From Cupriavidus sp. BIS7 (lineage in GTDB: Bacteria > Pseudomonadota > Gammaproteobacteria > Burkholderiales > Burkholderiaceae): DNA of 64,000 nt. The notes under the pieces are model-generated. The model saw nothing but the letters and a program-made list of their open reading frames with translations. It ran no database searches and was not told the origin of the DNA. The DNA is taken from contig NZ_ALOU01000038.1 of assembly GCF_000292345.1 (NCBI RefSeq), forward strand, positions 60,344 to 124,343. The letters run 5' to 3'. The translations under genes and the position numbers were made by a program. Shown in pieces: positions 35,004 to 43,412 of this stretch. Every line of letters starts with the position of its first letter. Within the stretch, counting starts at the first letter, position 1.

Positions 35004-35029
35004 AAAAAAACCCCGGCGCAAGGCCGGGG
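35004..35029 (-). terminator. Terminator of the porin-glnK-amtB operon
   Basis: CCCCGGC (35011-35017) pairs with GCCGGGG (35023-35029), with seven U residues after it on the minus strand. It lies about 57 bp past the amtB stop. Confidence 0.88.
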
Positions 35030-35086
35030 CAATACTCCTGAGAGAAGATTCCCAATCAGCTCTCCAGCACAACGCTTTTGCGGATA

Positions 35087-36643
35087 TCAGGCTTCGTACG
35101 CGGTTTCGCCGTGCGAGGTGATATCCAGGCCTTCGCGCTCTTCTTCTTCCGGGACGCGCAGGCCAATCAGCATGTCCACCAGCTTGTAGGCCACCAGGGC
35201 CACCACGCCCGACCACACGATCGTGGTCAGCACGCCCTGGAACTGGATCCAGACCTGCCCGGCGATCGAGTAGTCGTCGGCCACCTTGTTGGTAACGTAG
35301 TCGTAGATGCCGGTGCCGCCCAGGCTCGGCGAGGCGAACACGCCGGTCAGCAGCGCGCCGAGGATACCGCCCACGCCGTGCACGCCGAACACGTCCAGCG
35401 AGTCGTCCATGCCCAGCATGCGCTTCAGGCCGGTCACGCCCCACAGGCACATCAGGCCAGCGATCAGGCCAAGCGCGATCGAACCCATCGGGCCGACGAA
35501 GCCGGCTGCCGGGGTGATCGCCACGAGGCCGGCCACGGCACCCGAGGCACCGCCGAGCATCGACGGCTTGCCCTTGCCGATCCATTCACCGAACGTCCAC
35601 GACAGCACTGCGGCAGCGGTGGCCAGCAGCGTGTTGACGAAGGCCAGTGCGGCGCTGCCGTTGGCTTCCAGGGCCGAGCCGGCGTTGAAGCCGAACCAGC
35701 CGAACCACAGCAGCGAGGCGCCCACCATCGTGAAGGTCAGGCTGTGCGGACGGATTGCCTCGCGGCCGAAGCCGATACGCTTGCCGAACATGAACGCACC
35801 GACCAGGCCCGCCACGGCGGCGTTGATATGCACCACGGTGCCGCCCGCGAAGTCGAGCGCGCCCTTCTGGAACAGCCAGCCGGACTTGGCGGTGGCAGCC
35901 GTACCAGCCGCAGCGTCGGTGTAAGCGTCAGGGCCGGGCCAGAACCAGACCATGTGCGCCATCGGGATATAGGCGAACGTGAACCAGATCACCACGAACA
36001 CCAGCACCGCCGAGAACTTGGCGCGCTCGGCGAACGCACCGATGATCAGGCTGCAGGTGATCGCCGCGAACGCACACTGGAACGCGAAGTAGCCCAGTTC
36101 CGGCACCACCACGCCCTTGCTGAACGTGGCGGCCACGGCGTCAACCGTCAGGCCCTTCATGAACAGCCGGTCCGTGCCGCCGAAGAATGCGTTGCCTTCG
36201 GTGAACGCGAAGCTGTAGCCGTAGATGGCCCACAGGATCGAGATCACCGAGAAGATCACCAGACACTGCATCAGCACCGACAGCATGTTCTTCGAGCGGA
36301 CCAGACCGCCGTAGAACAGCGCCAGGCCCGGCAGCGTCATCAGGATCACGAACGCCGTGGAGATCAGCAGCCAGGCGGTATCGCCCTTGTTCGGCACCGG
36401 AGCGGCCGGCGCAGCAGCGGCTTCGGCAGGTGCTGCTGCAGGGGCGGCAGCGGCAGCCGCGGCGGGTGCGGCAGCGGGTGCAGCGGCGGGGGCCGCAGCC
36501 GGTGCGGCAGCCGCCGTCGCGGCCGATGCTTCGGCTGCGGGCTTGTCCTGCGCCACGGCGTGGGTGGATACGCCGAGGCCGGCCGTGCCGAGCGCCAGCG
36601 TCATCGCGCCGGCCGTCAGGAATCGCTTGAACCAGGTTTTCAT
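35087..36643 (-). CDS. amtB: Ammonium transporter AmtB
   Basis: This 518-aa channel-like transporter of the Amt family has eleven predicted helices after a cleavable signal peptide (residues 1-31). An Ala/Pro low-complexity segment (about 36-80) separates the signal from the first helix (KGDTAWLLISTAFVILMTLP). Family hallmarks GLVRSKNMLS, FAGGTVVHINA and FGVHGVGGILGALLTGVF with the twin pore histidines are present. The gene follows glnK by 30 bp, the classic pairing in which GlnK gates AmtB. Confidence 0.95.
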   Translation of the reverse strand: MKTWFKRFLTAGAMTLALGTAGLGVSTHAVAQDKPAAEASAATAAAAPAAAPAAAPAAAPAAAAAAAPAAAPAEAAAAPAAPVPNKGDTAWLLISTAFVILMTLPGLALFYGGLVRSKNMLSVLMQCLVIFSVISILWAIYGYSFAFTEGNAFFGGTDRLFMKGLTVDAVAATFSKGVVVPELGYFAFQCAFAAITCSLIIGAFAERAKFSAVLVFVVIWFTFAYIPMAHMVWFWPGPDAYTDAAAGTAATAKSGWLFQKGALDFAGGTVVHINAAVAGLVGAFMFGKRIGFGREAIRPHSLTFTMVGASLLWFGWFGFNAGSALEANGSAALAFVNTLLATAAAVLSWTFGEWIGKGKPSMLGGASGAVAGLVAITPAAGFVGPMGSIALGLIAGLMCLWGVTGLKRMLGMDDSLDVFGVHGVGGILGALLTGVFASPSLGGTGIYDYVTNKVADDYSIAGQVWIQFQGVLTTIVWSGVVALVAYKLVDMLIGLRVPEEEEREGLDITSHGETAYEA

Positions 36644-36673
36644 GTGCTTAACCTCTGTGAGGGGTGTCTCGTG

Positions 36674-37015
<342 letters not shown>

Positions 37016-37064
37016 TTATCTCCTGTGGGCAGGCCAGCGTCGGCCCGCCCTGGCTGACGCTCAA

Positions 37065-37877
37065 TTAGAAAGTCTTGGAAAGCGAGACCCACGCGGTGTT
37101 GTTGCCGACGTTGTGGTTGTAGCTGTTCGTATAGAACGACTCCTTCGCATTGGTGCCGATATAGGCCACTGCCAGCGCGAAGCCCTTGCCCAGGTCCTTG
37201 GTCAGGCCGAGCTTCCAGTCCAGATACGAAGCGGCGCTGATGTGCTGGACATTCTGGTAGCCGATATGCGCGTTCAGCGTGAGGTCCCACACGTTCAGCG
37301 GATAGTTGACGGCGAGGTCGATATAGCTGCTGTACTGGCTGTTGGCGATGCCGAACAGGTTGGTCAGGGCCTGCGAGTACTTCAGGAACACCGGACCGTA
37401 GCCGATGCCTGCATACACCTCGGTGGTGTACGGACGCGGCGTGGAGTAGCCGCCCGGGTAGAAGTACTGCAGCGCGCCGACGTCATAGTTGAACTCGAGG
37501 CCGCTCGCCTTGAACGTGTTCTTGAAGCCGCCGTAGAAGTCCATCTCGATCGGCGCCGACACGCTCTTGTCGGCATCCGAGATCCAGCTGATGTTCGAGT
37601 TCCAGTTGCCGATGTAGAAGCCGCTCTCGTGCGAATAGTCGAATCCGCCCTGGATGGCCGGACGGCGGTTGGTCTGCGTGAGACCGCGATAGCGGTAGTC
37701 GGACGCCAGCGCCACGTTGGCCGTGAAGGTGTGTGGCGATGCCGGCTCGGCGGCGGCAGGTGCGGCTGCCGCCGCCGGGTCCGCTGCCGGTGCCGGTGCG
37801 CTCTGTGCGAACGCGACCGGGGCGGCAAGGCTGAGCAGGGCCGCAGCGGCGTTGACTGCGAGGCTCGACTTCTTCAT
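37065..37877 (-). CDS. TorF-family putative outer-membrane porin
   Basis: This 270-aa outer-membrane protein has a signal peptide ending AFA (residue 24), an Ala/Pro linker and a beta-rich body starting TFTANVALASDYRYRGLTQ, the marker of the TorF/Gcw_chp porin-like family. It ends with aromatic VSLSKTF as outer-membrane barrels do. It heads the glnK-amtB operon behind a sigma-54 promoter, suggesting that it lets a nitrogen source through the outer membrane. Substrate unknown. Confidence 0.82.
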   Translation of the reverse strand: MKKSSLAVNAAAALLSLAAPVAFAQSAPAPAADPAAAAAPAAAEPASPHTFTANVALASDYRYRGLTQTNRRPAIQGGFDYSHESGFYIGNWNSNISWISDADKSVSAPIEMDFYGGFKNTFKASGLEFNYDVGALQYFYPGGYSTPRPYTTEVYAGIGYGPVFLKYSQALTNLFGIANSQYSSYIDLAVNYPLNVWDLTLNAHIGYQNVQHISAASYLDWKLGLTKDLGKGFALAVAYIGTNAKESFYTNSYNHNVGNNTAWVSLSKTF

Positions 37878-37988
37878 CTGTTTTTCTCCTTTTCCTTTGC
37901 GTTCTTCGCTGGCTCGTAAACAAGAAGGGACTGCTGCTTGGCTTGGTGGCTTGCTGCCTTATGGTGGTGACGCTCCCGGTTGCTGTAC

Positions 37989-38004
37989 TGCAACAGCCGT
38001 GCCA
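37989..38004 (-). promoter_or_regulatory. Sigma-54 promoter of the porin-glnK-amtB operon
   Basis: On the minus strand TGGCACGGCTGTTGCA matches the -24/-12 consensus at every key base and spacing. It lies about 110 bp before the porin start. Confidence 0.88.
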
Positions 38005-38078
38005 GCCCCGGCGCCCCGTCCCGACGCACCGCTGACGGCCCCGGTCGGACGGGCGCCACGCGTTGGCAGAGCGTGGTT

Positions 38079-38095
38079 TGCACCACTTTTTTGAC
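38079..38095. promoter_or_regulatory. Possible NtrC binding site
   Basis: TGCACCACTTTTTTGAC keeps one perfect NtrC half (TGCACCA) and a degenerate second half. It lies about 75 bp upstream of the sigma-54 -24 element, within the range of NtrC enhancer sites. Confidence 0.4.
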
Positions 38096-38462
38096 GATCG
38101 GCGGAGACCAGCGCCTACCAATGAACGCATCGAAAATCCGTTAAAAGATGTGAACAAGCCTTGTCGGAGCTTTCATGGCGGGCGCCGAAGCGCCATAATC
38201 CGCGTCATGCAGGGTCAAGTGCTGCGTGCTTGGCGCGTCCCGGGTTCGGCGATGCGGCCAGCCACACGTGCCAACCGCCCGGCCACGCGTCTCGCCCCAG
38301 AGCAGTGCAGCATCGATGCGGGTATGCCCGGGGTGCGCGCCGCCTGGACGCCCCACTACGGTGCAAACATGGCGCTGGGGCCGCAGCGGGCCTTGGCGGA
38401 CCACGACGCGCGGCAGCCTGACCCCAGACGATCCAAAAATTGGTCACCACAGGAGTTCCACC
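38096..38462. other. Intergenic region between the porin promoter and ubiK
   Basis: About 365 bp without a supported gene. It should hold the ubiK promoter; a ribosome-binding CAGGAG precedes the ubiK start. Long open frames on both strands here look like GC-rich artefacts. Confidence 0.5.
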
Positions 38463-38720
38463 ATGAAACCGACCGATCTCTTCAACGACCTGCAGAACAA
38501 GGTCAGCGAAGCGCTGCGCAACTCGCCGGCCAAGGACATCGAGAAAAACGTGCGCAGCATGATGACGCAGGGCTTTGCGCGCCTGGACCTGGTCACGCGC
38601 GAGGAATTCGACGTCCAGTCGCAGGTGCTGGCGCGCACGCGCGCACGGCTCGAGGAACTCGAAGCCCGCGTGGTGGAACTTGAGCGCCGCGCTGGCGGCA
38701 CCCCGACCGGCGGAGCATGA
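38463..38720 (+). CDS. ubiK: Ubiquinone biosynthesis accessory factor UbiK (BMFP)
   Basis: This 85-aa protein has an amphipathic N-terminal helix (DLFNDLQNKVSEALRNSPAK) and a C-terminal coiled coil (LARTRARLEELEARVVELER). This is the YqiC/BMFP fold. UbiK assists the Ubi complex in ubiquinone synthesis. The ATG at 38463 has CAGGAG upstream. It is a single gene, followed by its own terminator before comM. Confidence 0.85.
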   Translation: MKPTDLFNDLQNKVSEALRNSPAKDIEKNVRSMMTQGFARLDLVTREEFDVQSQVLARTRARLEELEARVVELERRAGGTPTGGA

Positions 38721-38752
38721 CCAGGCGCACGCGCCTCTCCTTCCATCGCCAG

Positions 38753-38781
38753 AAAGGCCACCGCAACCCGGTGGCCTTTTT
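38753..38781 (+). terminator. Terminator after ubiK
   Basis: AAAGGCCACCG pairs with CGGTGGCCTTT, followed by a T run. It ends 20 bp before comM, so comM may need its own promoter or readthrough. Confidence 0.82.
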
Positions 38782-38802
38782 CGTTAACACTTCCGCAAAA
38801 CC

Positions 38803-40341
38803 ATGAGCCTGGCAGTCCTGCGCAGCCGCGCCCTGACCGGAATCGAGGCGCTGCCCGTCTCGGTCGAGATCCACCTTGCGAACGGCCTGCCGGCCTTCAA
38901 TATCGTCGGGCTGGCCGACACCGAGGTCCGCGAAAGCCGCGAACGCGTGCGCGCGGCGCTGCTCAACAGCGAGTTCGAGTTCCCCAACCGGCGCATCACG
39001 GTCAACCTGGCGCCCGCCGACCTGCCCAAGGAATCCGGCCGCTTCGACCTGGCGATTGCACTGGGCATCCTGGCCGCCAGCGGGCAGTTGCCGGCCGACG
39101 CGCTCGACGCCTTCGAATTTGCCGGCGAGCTATCGCTGGCAGGCGATCTGCGCCCCGTGCGCGGCGCGCTGGCAATGGCGATGGGGCTGGCGCGCGACAA
39201 CGCACAGCGTGCCGGGCAGGACCACGCACCGCGCGCGTTCATCGTGGCGAGCGAGAACGGCCAGGAAGCGGCGCTGGTGGAAGCGGTAGCGGTCTATGCA
39301 GGGAATACGCTGCGCGACGTCTGCCACCATGTCGGCCTGCTGCCCGAGCGGCCGCTGCCGCGCGCGCAGCCGCCGGCCCCCAGTGCGGCGCCCGCCGACG
39401 GACCCGACATGCGCGACGTTCGCGGCCAGGTACAGGCCCGCCGCGCCATGGAGATCGCCGCCGCGGGGCAGCATTCGGTCCTGCTGGTTGGCCCGCCGGG
39501 CACGGGAAAGTCGATGCTAGCCCAGCGCTTTCCGGCCTTGCTGCCGCCGATGACCGAGGCCGAGGCGCTGGAGGCAGCGGCGGTGCAAAGCCTGACTGCG
39601 GGCGGCTTCCAGCCATCCCGGTGGGGCCGGCGGCCATTCCGCAGCCCGCACCACACGGCCAGCGCCCCGGCCCTGGTCGGCGGTGGCGGCACGCCACGGC
39701 CGGGGGAAATCTCGCTGGCCCATCATGGCGTGCTCTTCCTCGACGAACTGCCGGAATTCGAGCGGCGCGTGCTCGAAGTCCTGCGCGAACCGCTGGAAAC
39801 AGGCCGCATCACGATCTCGCGCGCGACGGCGCAGGCCGATTTCCCGGCGCGCTTTCAGTTTGTGGCGGCGATGAATCCGTGCCCGTGTGGCTATCTCGGA
39901 CATCCCACCCGCATGTGCCGCTGCACGCCCGACCAGATTCAGCGCTATCAGGCACGCATTTCGGGACCATTGCTCGATCGAGTGGACCTGCAGATCGAGG
40001 TGCCCGCCCAGAGCCAGCAGGAGATCTTCGACGGCCCGCCCGGGGAACCGAGCGACGCCGTACGTGCCCGGGCCGTGGCCGCCCGCGAACGCCAGATGGC
40101 GCGGCAAGGCACGCCGAACAGCGAACTGGCAGGCCGCGCGATCGACACGCACTGCCCGCTCGACACCGAAGCGCAGACCCTGCTGCGCGGCGCGATGCAG
40201 AAACTGGGCTGGTCAACGCGCGCGTACTTTCGCGTGCTGAAGGTGGCAAGAACGATTGCCGACCTCGATGGCGCGGAAGTCCTGACGGCCACCCACGTGG
40301 CCGAGGCCATCCAGTACCGGCGGGTGCTGCGAACGGCCTAG
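38803..40341 (+). CDS. comM: ComM/YifB Mg-chelatase-like AAA+ ATPase
   Basis: This 512-aa helicase of the YifB/ComM family promotes branch migration during natural transformation. It has an N-terminal Lon-substrate-like domain (GLPAFNIVGLADTEVRESRE), Walker A GPPGTGKSM (near residue 232), Walker B GVLFLDELPEF and the four-cysteine MNPCPCGYLGHP segment. Another competence-type gene, comF, is in the same window. Confidence 0.93.
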   Translation: MSLAVLRSRALTGIEALPVSVEIHLANGLPAFNIVGLADTEVRESRERVRAALLNSEFEFPNRRITVNLAPADLPKESGRFDLAIALGILAASGQLPADALDAFEFAGELSLAGDLRPVRGALAMAMGLARDNAQRAGQDHAPRAFIVASENGQEAALVEAVAVYAGNTLRDVCHHVGLLPERPLPRAQPPAPSAAPADGPDMRDVRGQVQARRAMEIAAAGQHSVLLVGPPGTGKSMLAQRFPALLPPMTEAEALEAAAVQSLTAGGFQPSRWGRRPFRSPHHTASAPALVGGGGTPRPGEISLAHHGVLFLDELPEFERRVLEVLREPLETGRITISRATAQADFPARFQFVAAMNPCPCGYLGHPTRMCRCTPDQIQRYQARISGPLLDRVDLQIEVPAQSQQEIFDGPPGEPSDAVRARAVAARERQMARQGTPNSELAGRAIDTHCPLDTEAQTLLRGAMQKLGWSTRAYFRVLKVARTIADLDGAEVLTATHVAEAIQYRRVLRTA

Positions 40342-40349
40342 GAATGACA

Positions 40350-40373
40350 AAGGCCCGCAATGTTGCGGGCCTT
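40350..40373. terminator. Terminator after comM
   Basis: AAGGCCCGCAA and TTGCGGGCCTT pair around a 2-base centre (realistically a longer loop). It could serve both comM and the small gene converging from the right. Confidence 0.7.
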
Positions 40374-40412
40374 CTGCGCTTCAAATCCGTTTCGGTGCCG
40401 TTTCAGTGCCAC

Positions 40413-40601
40413 TCAAACCGGGGGCTCCACCGGTGGCGGCGGCGGTTCCTCGATTGGCGGCTGGTCGGCCGGGAAGCCGGGCGGGGTCGGTTCATCGGGA
40501 GGCGGCTCCCTGTGAGCACCCTCCCTGTGAGCACCATAAGGGACGTGCAGGTGGATGACGGCGCGCATGGTGGCCTCCATGATTTCCTGGTCACTCCTCA
40601 T
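40413..40601 (-). CDS. Small proline-rich hypothetical protein
   Basis: This possible 62-aa protein begins MRSDQEIMEATMRAVIHLHV and ends in a Pro/Glu-rich tail (PPIEEPPPPPVEPPV). An in-frame 15-bp tandem duplication (40506-40535) encodes GAHRE twice. No family is recognised. It lies between the LysE gene and the comM terminator on the minus strand. Starts at 40622 or 40580 are equally possible, and it may not be a gene. Confidence 0.4.
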   Translation of the reverse strand: MRSDQEIMEATMRAVIHLHVPYGAHREGAHREPPPDEPTPPGFPADQPPIEEPPPPPVEPPV

Positions 40602-40640
40602 TGAAGCAAACCCGGCGGCCATGCGCTACCTGCCGTGCAC

Positions 40641-41285
40641 TCAGGCGTGGTGCCGGCGCACGAAGAACAGCGCAGTCCCCACCGCCACCAGCACGCTGCC
40701 GAAGAACCGGTTCTGCCAGCGCACGGCACGCGCATTGCGGAACAGGCCCTGCATGCGCGACGCCAGCAGCGCGTAGCCATGCATCACGATCAGATCGACA
40801 AAGCACATCGTCGCGGCCAGGATGGCCAGTTGCGGCCCGAGTTGATGGGCCGGATCGATGAACTGCGGCAGCACGGCCACCATGAAAATGATGCCCTTGG
40901 GGTTGGTGACGTTGGTCAGCAAGCCGGTGGCAAAGCGCCGGCGCCGGCTCATGACGGCCACGCGCACGGTCTTGTCCTGGGCGTCCTGCTGGTTCGTCTC
41001 GACCTTCGAGCGCCATTGCTGGATGCCCAGGTAGATCAGGTACATCGCGCCAATCGTCTTGACGATCAGGAACGCTTCCTCCGATGCCAGCAGCAACGCG
41101 CCAAGGCCACCACCGGCAATCAGCAGGATGATGACCAGCCCGGTCTGCAGGCCCATGATCGTCGTCGACGTCTTCTTCAACCCGTAGGACAGGCCATGGC
41201 TCATCGACAGCACGGCACCCGACCCGGGCGAAACCGCGATTACCCAGCACGCGGCAAAATAAGCCAGCCAGACTTCCCAACGCAT
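40641..41285 (-). CDS. LysE/RhtB family amino-acid exporter
   Basis: This 214-aa inner-membrane protein has six predicted helices. The family pattern is clear: SPGSGAVLSMSHGLSYGLKK after the first helix, GAMYLIYLGIQQWRS, and TNVTNPKGIIFMVAVLPQFI. RhtB-type members export homoserine, threonine or other small amino acids; the substrate here is unknown. A long fold-back element lies immediately upstream. Confidence 0.88.
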   Translation of the reverse strand: MRWEVWLAYFAACWVIAVSPGSGAVLSMSHGLSYGLKKTSTTIMGLQTGLVIILLIAGGGLGALLLASEEAFLIVKTIGAMYLIYLGIQQWRSKVETNQQDAQDKTVRVAVMSRRRRFATGLLTNVTNPKGIIFMVAVLPQFIDPAHQLGPQLAILAATMCFVDLIVMHGYALLASRMQGLFRNARAVRWQNRFFGSVLVAVGTALFFVRRHHA

Positions 41286-41311
41286 TGCAGACTCCTTGAT
41301 TGATATAACTA

Positions 41312-41425
41312 AGAAACCGCTTCGGAATGAAGCGAAGCGGTTCTGGCTAGGCGCGCGGCCGCAGACAGTACAAGTAGTACGGCAAGGCCGCGCAACGACG
41401 CCAGAATCATTCCGAAACGGTTTCT
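41312..41425. repeat. Long nested fold-back (hairpin) element
   Basis: A 19-base arm, AGAAACCGCTTCGGAATGA (41312-41330), is matched at the other end by TCATTCCGAAACGGTTTCT (41407-41425) with one mismatch. Inside, TTCTGGC pairs with GCCAGAA, GCGCGGCC with GGCCGCGC, and GTAC with GTAC. In all about 38 base pairs can form across 114 bases, with a 10-base bulge that can itself pair with the left arm. The right end overlaps the stop of the lipoprotein gene. MITE-like element or transcript-end structure are both possible. Confidence 0.75.
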
Positions 41426-41999
41426 AAAAGGGGTGAAAACTGGTCAGAAACTGATCCACCTGCTCAGCCTGCCGCGCATCCCGCGCCGCATCGCCAGCTT
41501 CAACCACCACGGCCTGATAGACACGCGCTCCCGAAGCCACCAGACGGGCGGTCAGCCTGCGCGGCGACTTGTCCTGCAGCGATACGCCGGCAACCGACAC
41601 CTCCACGCCGTCGAGCGCAACGGGCGGCTGGGCGGCTGACATGACGGTGACCGGGCGCGACCGCGCAGGCGAATCGGGATGAGCGCCAAGGTTGGCAACG
41701 AGGCCGGCCTGCATCGACGCCAGTGCCTCGCGCCGCAGTTCGGCGTCATCGCCGGGCAGGGTGACCACGCCAACGGCGAACAGCGTGTTGTCGATCCGCG
41801 CGGCCTCCATGCGCATCGGCAGCTTGCGCCCGGCGATGGCCACGTCGCGCGCGGCGCTGGTTGGCTTGTCCGGGTACATCGCCGCGTACTGGCCATCGTT
41901 CGAGACGATCGTGCGCCAGTCGTAGCGCGGCGAGCAGCCGGCCAGGGCCAGCAGGAGGGCAGCAAGCAGCAGGTGGAATCGAGAGATCAGGGGGCGCAT
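41424..41999 (-). CDS. Hypothetical lipoprotein
   Basis: This 191-aa protein has a lipoprotein signal (LLLAALLLALAGC, Cys at residue 22) and a periplasmic domain of unknown family that opens RYDWRTIVSNDGQYAAMYPD. I do not recognise a function. It is divergent from the thioredoxin-like gene at 42133, and its stop codon is inside the fold-back element. Confidence 0.75.
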   Translation of the reverse strand: MRPLISRFHLLLAALLLALAGCSPRYDWRTIVSNDGQYAAMYPDKPTSAARDVAIAGRKLPMRMEAARIDNTLFAVGVVTLPGDDAELRREALASMQAGLVANLGAHPDSPARSRPVTVMSAAQPPVALDGVEVSVAGVSLQDKSPRRLTARLVASGARVYQAVVVEAGDAARDARQAEQVDQFLTSFHPF

Positions 42000-42062
42000 G
42001 GGGATGTCGGCGCAATCTGGCGCAAGCCGGTATTATCCGGGAAGCCGCGCGCATCCGCACGA

Positions 42063-42110
42063 CGTCATACGCAACGTCACAAGCAGCGTCACAAGCAACG
42101 TCACACGCCG
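42063..42110. repeat. Four tandem 12-bp repeats
   Basis: Units cgtcatacgcaa, cgtcacaagcag, cgtcacaagcaa and cgtcacacgccg follow without gaps. They lie in the 130-bp space between divergent genes, just before the thioredoxin-like gene. Could be protein-binding iterons or replication-slippage products. Confidence 0.75.
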
Positions 42111-42132
42111 CGCCCATTACCGAGACTCCAGC

Positions 42133-42630
42133 ATGTCGCCCCGTCACCCCCTGCTCCGTCCCGCATTGCATCTGTTCGCCGCGCTGGCGCTGCTGGCCGG
42201 CGCTGGCGCGTCGATGGCCGCGAGTCACCTGCCGCCCGTCACCGATATTGCCGCGCAATCCGCCGCGGCTGCGCAACAGGGCGAACCACTCGTCATACTG
42301 GTCAGCCTGCCCGACTGCACATTTTGCGAGACAGCTCGACGCAACTATCTGGCGCCGCAGACTGCCGCTGGCGAGATCACCGCGCGCGAACTCGACATGA
42401 CGGCCGACACGCCGATACGCGACGCCGACGGCACCATGACCACCGCGAAGCAGTGGGCGCGCGCCCGCAATATCTCGGTAGCCCCGACCGTGCTGTTCCT
42501 GGACCGCAATGGCCGCAACCTGGCCGCGCCGCTGCGCGGCATGCAGGGGGACTTCTACGGCGCCTATCTCGAACAGGCCATGGATACGGCACGCGCGAAG
42601 CTTGCGGAACGGCCGGCTGCGGCAAAGTAG
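42133..42630 (+). CDS. Exported thioredoxin-fold protein
   Basis: This 165-aa protein has a signal peptide (HLFAALALLAGAGASMAA) and a thioredoxin fold with the redox motif CTFC in SLPDCTFCETAR and cis-proline in SVAPTVLFLD. It resembles SoxW-like or other periplasmic thioredoxins with a CxxC changed from CGPC. Partner proteins are unknown. ATG 42133 is chosen because it begins the signal peptide. Confidence 0.78.
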   Translation: MSPRHPLLRPALHLFAALALLAGAGASMAASHLPPVTDIAAQSAAAAQQGEPLVILVSLPDCTFCETARRNYLAPQTAAGEITARELDMTADTPIRDADGTMTTAKQWARARNISVAPTVLFLDRNGRNLAAPLRGMQGDFYGAYLEQAMDTARAKLAERPAAAK

Positions 42631-42767
42631 CCCGAATTAGCCCAACGCCGCCGCTTGCGGCGAAATGACGCAGATAATGCGCATTTGATCGGCCATGCTG
42701 CTTCCCGGCACATGCGGCAGTAGAATGGCCGCTGTCAATCGATGGCTTCCCCCGGGACCGTAATTCC

Positions 42768-43307
42768 ATGTCCAATACCGCCACCCCTGCCACCCCATCT
42801 AGCAAGAAGCGCTGGCCGATTGCCGTTGCAATCGTGATCGTCGCGCTGCTCGGCTTCTTCGGCTACCGCGCGATGACGCCGGCCAATACCGTCCCCGATG
42901 CCACATTCACGCTGCTTTCGGGCGAGAAGATCAGCACCGGCGACCTCAAGGGCAAGGTGTACCTGATCAACTTCTGGGCCACGAGCTGCGCCACCTGCGT
43001 CAAGGAAATGCCGCAGATGGTCAGCACCTACAAGGAGTTCAAGGATAAGGGACTGGACTTCGTGGCCGTGGCGATGAACTACGACCCGCCGATGTACGTG
43101 ATGAACTACGCCAAGACCCGCGAACTGCCCTTCAAGGTGGCGATGGACGCAGACGGCGCGGCAGCCAAGGCCTTCGGTAACGTCCAGCTCACGCCGACCA
43201 CCTTCGTGGTGGACAAGAACGGCAAGATCCTCAAGCGCTACGTGGGCGAGCCCGAGTGGGACGCGCTGCACAAGCTGCTCGATGGCGCACTGGCCAGCGG
43301 GGCCTGA
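42768..43307 (+). CDS. TlpA-like membrane-anchored thioredoxin
   Basis: This 179-aa protein has one N-terminal membrane anchor (WPIAVAIVIVALLGFFGY) and a periplasmic AhpC/TlpA-type domain. The active site is CATC in NFWATSCATCVKEMP and the cis-proline is in LTPTTFVVD. It probably keeps extracytoplasmic thiols reduced. A strong terminator follows. Confidence 0.88.
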   Translation: MSNTATPATPSSKKRWPIAVAIVIVALLGFFGYRAMTPANTVPDATFTLLSGEKISTGDLKGKVYLINFWATSCATCVKEMPQMVSTYKEFKDKGLDFVAVAMNYDPPMYVMNYAKTRELPFKVAMDADGAAAKAFGNVQLTPTTFVVDKNGKILKRYVGEPEWDALHKLLDGALASGA

Positions 43308-43327
43308 ACATCCCCGATCTTCATCGA

Positions 43328-43353
43328 AAAGGTGCCCATGCGGCACCTTTTTT
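43328..43353 (+). terminator. Terminator after the tlpA-like gene
   Basis: AAAGGTGCC and GGCACCTTT pair around the loop CATGC, followed by six T residues. Confidence 0.88.
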
Positions 43354-43412
43354 GTTGCCATGCTGTCACGGACGGCCAGGGCGCTTGCCTGTCATAGCTG
43401 TATGGATATACA

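Noticed and set aside
36400..36560. GC-rich repeat coding for Ala/Pro in amtB as a separate repeat element
   Set aside because: It is a low-complexity linker inside the amtB frame between signal peptide and first helix.
38063..38683. Plus-strand frame of 206 codons overlapping the ubiK region
   Set aside because: The ubiK frame carries the family pattern and a ribosome-binding site; this one does not.
42063..42110. Tandem repeats as a CRISPR array or replication iterons
   Set aside because: Units of 12 bp without spacers and no cas or replication genes nearby.
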